Shown: piece after piece, positions 58,002 to 64,000 of the stretch
How positions within the stretch are numbered: the stretch's first letter is position 1
Layout: each line of letters starts with the position of its first letter
Assembly (NCBI RefSeq): GCF_000346465.2
Contig: NC_034015.1
Coordinates: forward strand, 5,407,600-5,471,599
Reading direction: 5' to 3'
Length of the DNA stretch: 64,000 nucleotides
Source of the DNA: Prunus persica
Lineage: Eukaryota; Streptophyta; Magnoliopsida; Rosales; Rosaceae
Notes under the pieces: model-generated
Told to the model about the DNA's origin: nothing
Databases searched by the model: none
The model's input: only the letters and a program-made list of their open reading frames with translations
Program-made: the position numbers and the translations under genes

Positions 58002-60140
58002 TGTAACACCACGACTCCAAATTTAACCCTTATTTAAATTATTTAATTATTTAAGGGAAATTACAAATCTACCCTTGAGATAAGGGCATTTTGGTCATAT
58101 TCTTAACTGGAGAGAGTTTGGGGCAGTGACTAGTATTTTTGGATAGGTCGTACTGAGACGAGTTCATAGACACGTAGTGGGCTCGAATCGGAGTTGTAAC
58201 GAGAGAGATATGGTCAAAAGAAACTTAGTGGCACAATCGTAATTATTTCGAAATAGGATTTTTTATAAAAATCAGATTTTTCTCTCTCTCTCTCTCCCTT
58301 CCGCGAGCTCTCTCTCTCTCTCTCTCTCTCCCCGTCGGCCTCTCTTTCTCTCTTCGTATCTCCGGCCACCGGCCGTGGCTGCGGACGGGACCGGTGCCAA
58401 AAGGACTGGCTCGGCCTTGGCGTCACGACCCAGCCCTCCCCCGACATCGACCGCCGCTCCAGCCGTCTGAAAAAGGCGATTTTCGCCCGGTTTTCTCCCG
58501 AACTTCGTCGGCTCCGATCTCCTTCCTCCGGCCGCCATTTCTGGCGATCAAGGTATGGAAATTCATCCCTTCTTCATGCTCTAGCTGCCTGTTGGGTAGG
58601 ATTTGATCGATTCTTAGCGTAGCCAATTCGATGCTCGAATTGAAATTCAGCCAATTTTAGGATCGTGATTCCGGCCACTTCCGGTCAGTTTTTGGGATAG
58701 GTCCAAGAACAAAAGTGGCTCCAAATAGGGTGTTATACCTAGGATAGGAGTTCGGAGCCGTGGTTTTGAGATTTTCCGGCGATGCGTAATCGCTTTGGAC
58801 ACCCAACGCTGCCGGCGCGTGTGGCGGCGCGTGGGCGAGGGTAGGGGAGTAGCACTGTGTCCCGATGAGATCCTTAGGTTGTCATGAGTGCGTAGGATTT
58901 TGTGGATCTCAATTCGGACGTCGTTTGACTACCGAACGGACAATCGTATATTGTGCGTTATCCGGGTTCGATAGGTTGGAACCGTTGGATGGTCCCAAAT
59001 TTAATATATATTAATCTAGGTATTTCTAGGATCGTGGAATTCACGGATTGTGAGTCGGAGCCCCGGATGTTCTGAATAAATAATTTAAGTTTATATTTTG
59101 TATTAACCGTCAGATCGTGCTATTATGAGCGATCCGACCGTCCGATCTGGACCAAACTTGCAGGACAAGTGTCCTATACCTTATAGAACCCATAGAAACT
59201 TTCGGATCGGAATATGTTGAGGTCGCACGTGGCGTAGATTATCCGGCGTGTCGACAGACCCCATACGTGGCGTTGGTTGTACCGGCGTATGGGGAGATAT
59301 GTGATATGATGTGCAGGTCTCGCGTGGCGTAGGTTATCTGGCGTTGAGACAGACCCCATACGTGGCATTGGTTGTACCGGCGTATTGGGAGATTATATGA
59401 TAATATGTTGAGGTCGCACGTGGCGTAGGTTATCCGGCGTGTCGACAGACCCCATACGTGGTGTTGGTTGTACTGGCGTATGGGGAGATATGTGATATGA
59501 TATGCAGGTCTCGCGTGGCGTAGATTATCCGGTGTTGAGACAGACCCCATACGTGGAGTTGGTTGTACCGGCGTATGGGGAGATATTGTGACAGTATGGT
59601 ATGGTCGCACGTGGCGTAGGTTATCCGGCGTGTTGACAGGCCCCATACGTGGCGTTGGTTGTACCGGTGTATGGGGAGATTATGTGAAATACAGAGAAAT
59701 GAAATAAGGTATCGCCTATGTGTGGAATTGGGTTTTATGGAAGAACTACGTGTGGCTTGATCCCTCAAGGAGGGTACGTAGGCAGCCTAAGGTTATTAGG
59801 TGCAGCCGCAGACTAACTGTTAGTCATAATTTATTGTTTGCCTTGTTTAAGGCATGAATTGTTTTGTTAGCATGTTTGGTAGTAGTTGAGAATTATTGGA
59901 AGGCCGAAGGCCGTTTATGTGAATTTCATGAAATTATATTGTGCATGCTGCCAGTTGTGGATATTAAATGCGTTTTATGCAGGTTGTAATTTTTGGAAAT
60001 GTCCAATTTATAGGGGAGACTCTGCCGAAATTTCGGCAGGAAGTCTCGGCCTTTAGTAAGTGGGCGTGGCATCGGGGTGATGTCGGGAAATTCCAAAGGG
60101 TTCGCCTCGGGTTTTGAGAAATTCTGGGCGGGTCCTTTCA
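58002..60140 (+). mobile_element. Solo LTR 2, chromovirus type, 2139 bp, inside CACTA copy 2
   Basis: It begins TGTAACACCACGACTCC and ends GGGCGGGTCCTTTCA, closely like chromovirus B LTRs. Perfect target duplication GTTTT (57997-58001 and 60141-60145). A CT microsatellite spans 58280-58331. The target is motif-rich CACTA intron sequence (CCACGACAG immediately before). Confidence 0.96.
59219..59690 (+). repeat. Minisatellite in solo LTR 2
   Basis: Five units of 93-99 bp alternate between two types, one with GGTCGCACGTGGCGTA and one with GGTCTCGCGTGGCGTA, each followed by GACAGACCCCATACGTGG and GTTGGTTGTACCGGCGTATGG. The pair forms a higher-order unit of about 192 bp. Confidence 0.9.
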
Positions 60141-61608
60141 GTTTTTAAATTCGTGCTATTTCAATAGCACGGCTGTTCTTAATAACCGACATGGTGTGTT
60201 AACAAAACGTTTTAATGATAAAACCGTCGTCTGATTTGAGACAAACGTGGGAGAGAGAAATATGGGTGGTTTTTTTATGTAAGAACTTATAATGAGACGA
60301 CGTTTATATATAGTGTCGTTTTATGTCTTACCACTGATGTGTTTGCACATCCACGTTTCTATAGATTAGCACGACAGTTTTTTTTTTTTTTTGCCGATGT
60401 TAAACTTTCATATTACATCATTTTTTTTACCTAACCATCGTTGTTTTTCTTGCAGTTTGTATTTGTCTCTAAAAATGGTTTCGAAATCGCAAAGTAAGGA
60501 GGCTCAAGTGTCAAAAGGTCAGAGCACGTACATTGCAGTTTCAAAGGCACAAATGAGTGAAGCCAAATCTGTTCAAAGCAATCCCACAACGAATATGAGA
60601 TTTACTTCAACCTCCGAGAAAGACCCAAGCTCTGCGACATTTGATGAGGAGACAAAATTGACTCGCAATATCAACACAATTAGCCGTGTTGTGAAGAGGA
60701 AAATCCAGAAGATTAAGCATGTGGTTGAGTATAGTAAAAGTGGCAGACCACATGGCAATGCTACTATTGAGATGCAGAGTTATATTGGTGTTTTGGCACA
60801 CACTAGAGTCCCTCTTGTGGACAAGAAATGGACAAGAAGATGGTGTTGTTGTCTGCAGCCAAAAAATGGAAGGATTTCAAGTCTACCTTAACTAGGTAGT
60901 TTATCCTTCCATTCGCAAATGAGAAGGAGAAGTTAAAAGAACCCCATCAGCTTTATAACTTCATAAAGAAATCGCAATGGGATGCCTTTGTAGCTTCAAG
61001 GTTATTCTGAGCAGTAACAGAGAAGGGAGAAATGCGAGTACAACCATAGGTTGTCTCGAAAAGGGTATGCTAGTTTGGATGATCAATTGGAAGAAATCGA
61101 TTGATCTCTACTATTGAAGAAAGCAAGAGAAGATAAACAGGGAAACATCCCTGATCCAAAGGTTGCAGAGAAGGCAAATTAATCGTAAGTCTCACTGACC
61201 CTGTTCTAAACTTGTAAAACAGAGGTTTTATTTTTCATTTAGACATCGTTCGTTTAAGTAACCGTCGTTAGATATGAAACACCACTGTGGTAATTATTTA
61301 TCACCGTTTAAAATAGATATAACATCATAATTTTTTTAAAACCGATGTCTGTATTGAATTACCATGATGGTTTATGTTTCTGAATTAACGTTTTAAATTA
61401 AAGTAACTTTCTTCATATTCATTCAGACGTCGGTAGTTTTAGTAACCGTTGTTAGACATGAATACCACGACGATCGTGTTTACCGCCATTTATAGAACTA
61501 TATGACGACAATATTTTTCTGAAACCAACGTCTGTATGAATTACCACGACGGTTTATATTTCTGTGTTAGACGTTTTAAATTAAAGTTTCAAACTTTCTT
61601 CATATTCA

Positions 61609-61643
61609 CACGCACACACACTCTCTCTCTGTCTCTATGTCTA

Positions 61644-61694
<51 letters not shown>

Positions 61695-61695
61695 T
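61609..61695 (+). repeat. CA/CT/TCTG compound microsatellite
   Basis: CACACA then CT repeats, six TCTG-type tetranucleotides, then CT repeats, in intron 1 of copy 2. Confidence 0.95.
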
Positions 61696-61966
61696 TATTT
61701 CTCCGCAATTGGTTTGTACACTTTCTGAAAACCATGATTATTTTGGTTAAGATTTTTTTTCTCTGGATGTCAAATATACGATGGTTTTTTCATGCACCGA
61801 TGTTAGAATGCATACACAATGATGACATTTTGTTACCGACATGTTAAATTATTTACTACGTCATTTTTTTAAATAAACCGTCGTCTTCACTGATTTACCA
61901 TGTCGGTTAATTTTTTTTTTATTTAGTTGTTTATTTTACCTGTTTTACTATCTGTTCACTCACTAA

Positions 61967-61970
<4 letters not shown>

Positions 61971-62030
<60 letters not shown>
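61971..62030 (+). repeat. (CT)30 microsatellite forming the polypyrimidine tract of an intron
   Basis: Sixty bases of CT run directly into TTTAG, the acceptor before exon 2 (62036). The corresponding tract in copy 1 is a short T run. Confidence 0.95.
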
Positions 62031-62034
<4 letters not shown>

Positions 62035-64000
62035 GGATGATTTATAAAAACAAGTCTCCTAGGGCACTCCGATTGTCTCTGGGAGCAACGATATTTTGAC
62101 CTTGGCTTTGGGAACCCCTGGTCAGAGGTGTTGGAGCTAGGGTTTCCCCAACTCAATTCTTCAATTTGCCGAGACATCAGAGAGTAAAATTTGCTGACAA
62201 ATTGAAAGAAAGTGTTATGGAGGCAGTGAGAGAAGAAACCAGAAGGATAGAGGCTAGGGCAAAGGAAACGGTTTTGGAGGCAGTCAAAGCAGAGAGGGAA
62301 ATTTTGTTGAAATAATTTAGTCAACTAATTTCTAACTTTGATCCCAACTTGCTCAATAAAACTCCAATTACTCCAATTCCTTTATTGCCTCAAGAGCAAA
62401 GCCCAAAAAATTCAATGCTAACAAAGTAAGCTGCTCTAATGTGAGAGCCCTTGTTTTGGAGGAAGAAAATCCCACGAATGATGCTAATGCTGCTAAAAAA
62501 CGGCAAGATGAAACGGTAAAATCTCTGACATTTGATTTTTTCTGATTTTTAAAATTTAAATAGACGTTGCTTTTAACCGTCGTCTAATTATTTTACTACG
62601 TCAGTTTTTCTTTTATAAACCGCCGTCTATTTCATTAGACGACCTTTCTATTCTGTAGCGACGTTAGAACTGTTACACAACGACGGTTGTGTATTTACCG
62701 TTGTCTATAAATTTTACTCCGTCAATATGTTCTCAAAATCGTTGTGTAAATTATATATCACTTCGGTTTTGTTGGTTTGTTAGAGTGATTCATTTTTCTT
62801 GATGTACAAAAGAACTTATATTTCTTTATTTATTTCTTGTAACAGGATCTCTCAAAGCTAGACATGCCACCACCTCTGTTAGCCCTATGCCAATTTGTCC
62901 AGACCTAGTTGAAGCCTACTAAAGAGACCATGAGAGTTCACATTCCAAAGGAAGTGTTTGGCACTAACCATGATACCTACCTCTTGTGTGAAGATATTTT
63001 ACAGTTTGCTTCCATGATTGAGATCGGATCCACAGTTATTGCAGTATACATGAGGTAATTCTAGAAATCCTTTTTTTATTATTTTTATTATTATTATTAT
63101 TATTTTACATCTCCCTTTCTCTAAATTAAAATCTCATTTAATTGAATTTCATATATTTAGGTACCTATTTGATTATTTAAAAATGGCAAATATGGTAAAC
63201 CTTGTTGGCCTCATCGACCCTGGAAGTCAGCTCTCAATCTGGAATGTTATCTTACCGTTCAAAACATCTCTCAGAGCGCCTGAAAAACGCAAATGGGGAT
63301 CTATTTTACTTGGTGCCTTATAATCCAGGGTTAGTCCCCTTAACTATTTAACCTGTTTTCCTATATGGATCATTATGTGTAGGGGTCATTGGGTGTTAAT
63401 AATTGTGAGACCAGACTGTCTATTACATGGATTCAATGCCAAACCGCTCTGTTGACGAGGACATAAGAAATATAGTGAATACGTAAGTTCATTTTCTCTT
63501 TTTTTTTATTTGTGCATTTTGATTTATACAACGGTTTTTTATAATACCGATGTTATAATGACAACACAATGACGGTAATTTCTTACTGACGTTTGAAATC
63601 ATTTACTACGTTAGTATTTTCTGTAAACCGTTGTCTTCATTGAAATACCACATCGTTTGTGTTTTTCATTTAAGGATGTTTTAATTTTTCTGTTCAACTT
63701 TCATTTACAAACAACTTTTGGTTAGACGACTTTAGAATTCTACACAACGACGGGTTTTACTTACCGCCCTTTGAAATTAAATATTACGTCACTTTTTTGA
63801 AAAAACCTTCGTCTTCACTAATTTACCATGTCACTTTTTAAATATTTTTTATTTAGATTTTAATTTTGTCATTAACACTTTTTTGTTTTCTTGAAACAGT
63901 TCAATCAAAATGGATAACTCTCACATAGGTAAACAATCATCACGTAAATCAGCCATACGGAAAAATCTACATGGCACTCCTTGACAACCAACAAATGTAG

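Larger units (their letters stand above)
56199..64000 (+). mobile_element. CACTA transposon copy 2, 3' part outside window
   Basis: The 5' terminus CACTACTACAAAAAG at 56199 is followed by a motif-rich subterminal region, a probable 5' UTR exon (57660-57808), an intron invaded by solo LTR 2, and the TNPA-like/ULP1 gene in the same order as copy 1. The homology to 1-2880 of copy 1 is clear exon by exon. The TNP2 gene, if present, is beyond the window. Multiple lesions show it is older than copy 1. Confidence 0.93.
60475..64000 (+). pseudogene. CACTA copy 2 TNPA-like / ULP1 gene, decayed, 3' end outside window
   Basis: Exons inferred against copy 1: 60475-61184, 62036-62515, 62846-63054, 63161-63329, 63383-63482 and 63900 onward. 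The start MVSKSQSKEAQVSKGQST gives the N-terminus missing from copy 1. Then VPLVDKKW is followed by a deletion of about 80 bases and frame loss; further stops and indels follow (TAG near 60896; shift near 63410). The protease His (GHWVLIIV) and Asp (YYMDSMPN) blocks survive in different frames; HGTP is followed by TGA at 63982-63984 in place of Lys/Arg. Relative to copy 1 there is an extra intron at 63483-63899. Confidence 0.88.

Noticed and set aside
58214..58538. Open frames rich in Arg/Glu across 58214-58538
   Set aside because: Translations of a CT microsatellite and GC-rich LTR sequence.
59174..59768. Long minus-strand frames of repeated peptide across the minisatellite
   Set aside because: By-product of the tandem repeat in solo LTR 2; no start context or family.
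1..64000. tRNA or rRNA genes
   Set aside because: None recognised; tRNA-like words correspond to retroelement primer-binding sites.

Overview
This is nuclear DNA from a flowering plant, almost certainly a eudicot and possibly a woody rosid (inferred from overall character; species not identifiable). The evidence is AT-rich intergenic sequence, GT-AG introns, a BAHD acyltransferase gene, a plant-mitochondrial-type ribosomal protein S10 gene, and dense plant transposons (CACTA, Mutator-like, hAT-like, MITE, Ty3 LTR elements including chromoviruses). More than three quarters of the window is transposon-derived.

Layout. 1-10719: the larger part of a CACTA (En/Spm) element on the + strand. It carries a TNPA-like/ULP1-protease gene (six exons visible, one internal nonsense codon) and an intact three-exon TNP2 transposase of 1054 aa, and it ends in the 3' terminus TAGTG. 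10720-18511: a possible host exon scrap, then two decayed Ty3-type 5' halves in opposite orientation, each with a tRNA primer-binding site. 18512-28420: two copies of an anonymous repeat unit. Copy A holds a 627 bp insertion; copy B holds a 5.5 kb Mutator-like element with a transposase pseudogene and a small GRF zinc-finger ORF. 28420-30475: a CACTA remnant split by a hAT-like element. 30760-32160: an intact single-exon BAHD acyltransferase on the minus strand, the only complete host gene, with a MITE directly in its promoter.

34940-51374: a minus-strand rps10 gene cut in two by a 16.1 kb Ty3 element (perfect 5 bp target duplication AGACT), which is itself hit by a 9.4 kb chromovirus (target duplication GCTAC). 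52569-54991 and 58002-60140: two solo LTRs of the chromovirus superfamily (CCTAT and GTTTT duplications). 55930-56127: the 3' tip of one CACTA copy. 56199-64000: the 5' two thirds of another CACTA copy, collinear with the first but decayed.

How the pieces relate. The two main CACTA copies share gene order, exon phases and termini (CACTACTACAAAAA), so each helps read the other. Copy 2 retains an Arg codon where copy 1 has TGA, and it has one more intron. The most unusual feature is that short CGTCG/CGACG motifs, of the kind expected only in CACTA subterminal regions, fill nearly every intron and spacer of these elements and are sparse in their exons. Apart from the BAHD gene and the split rps10 gene, no host gene is supported.
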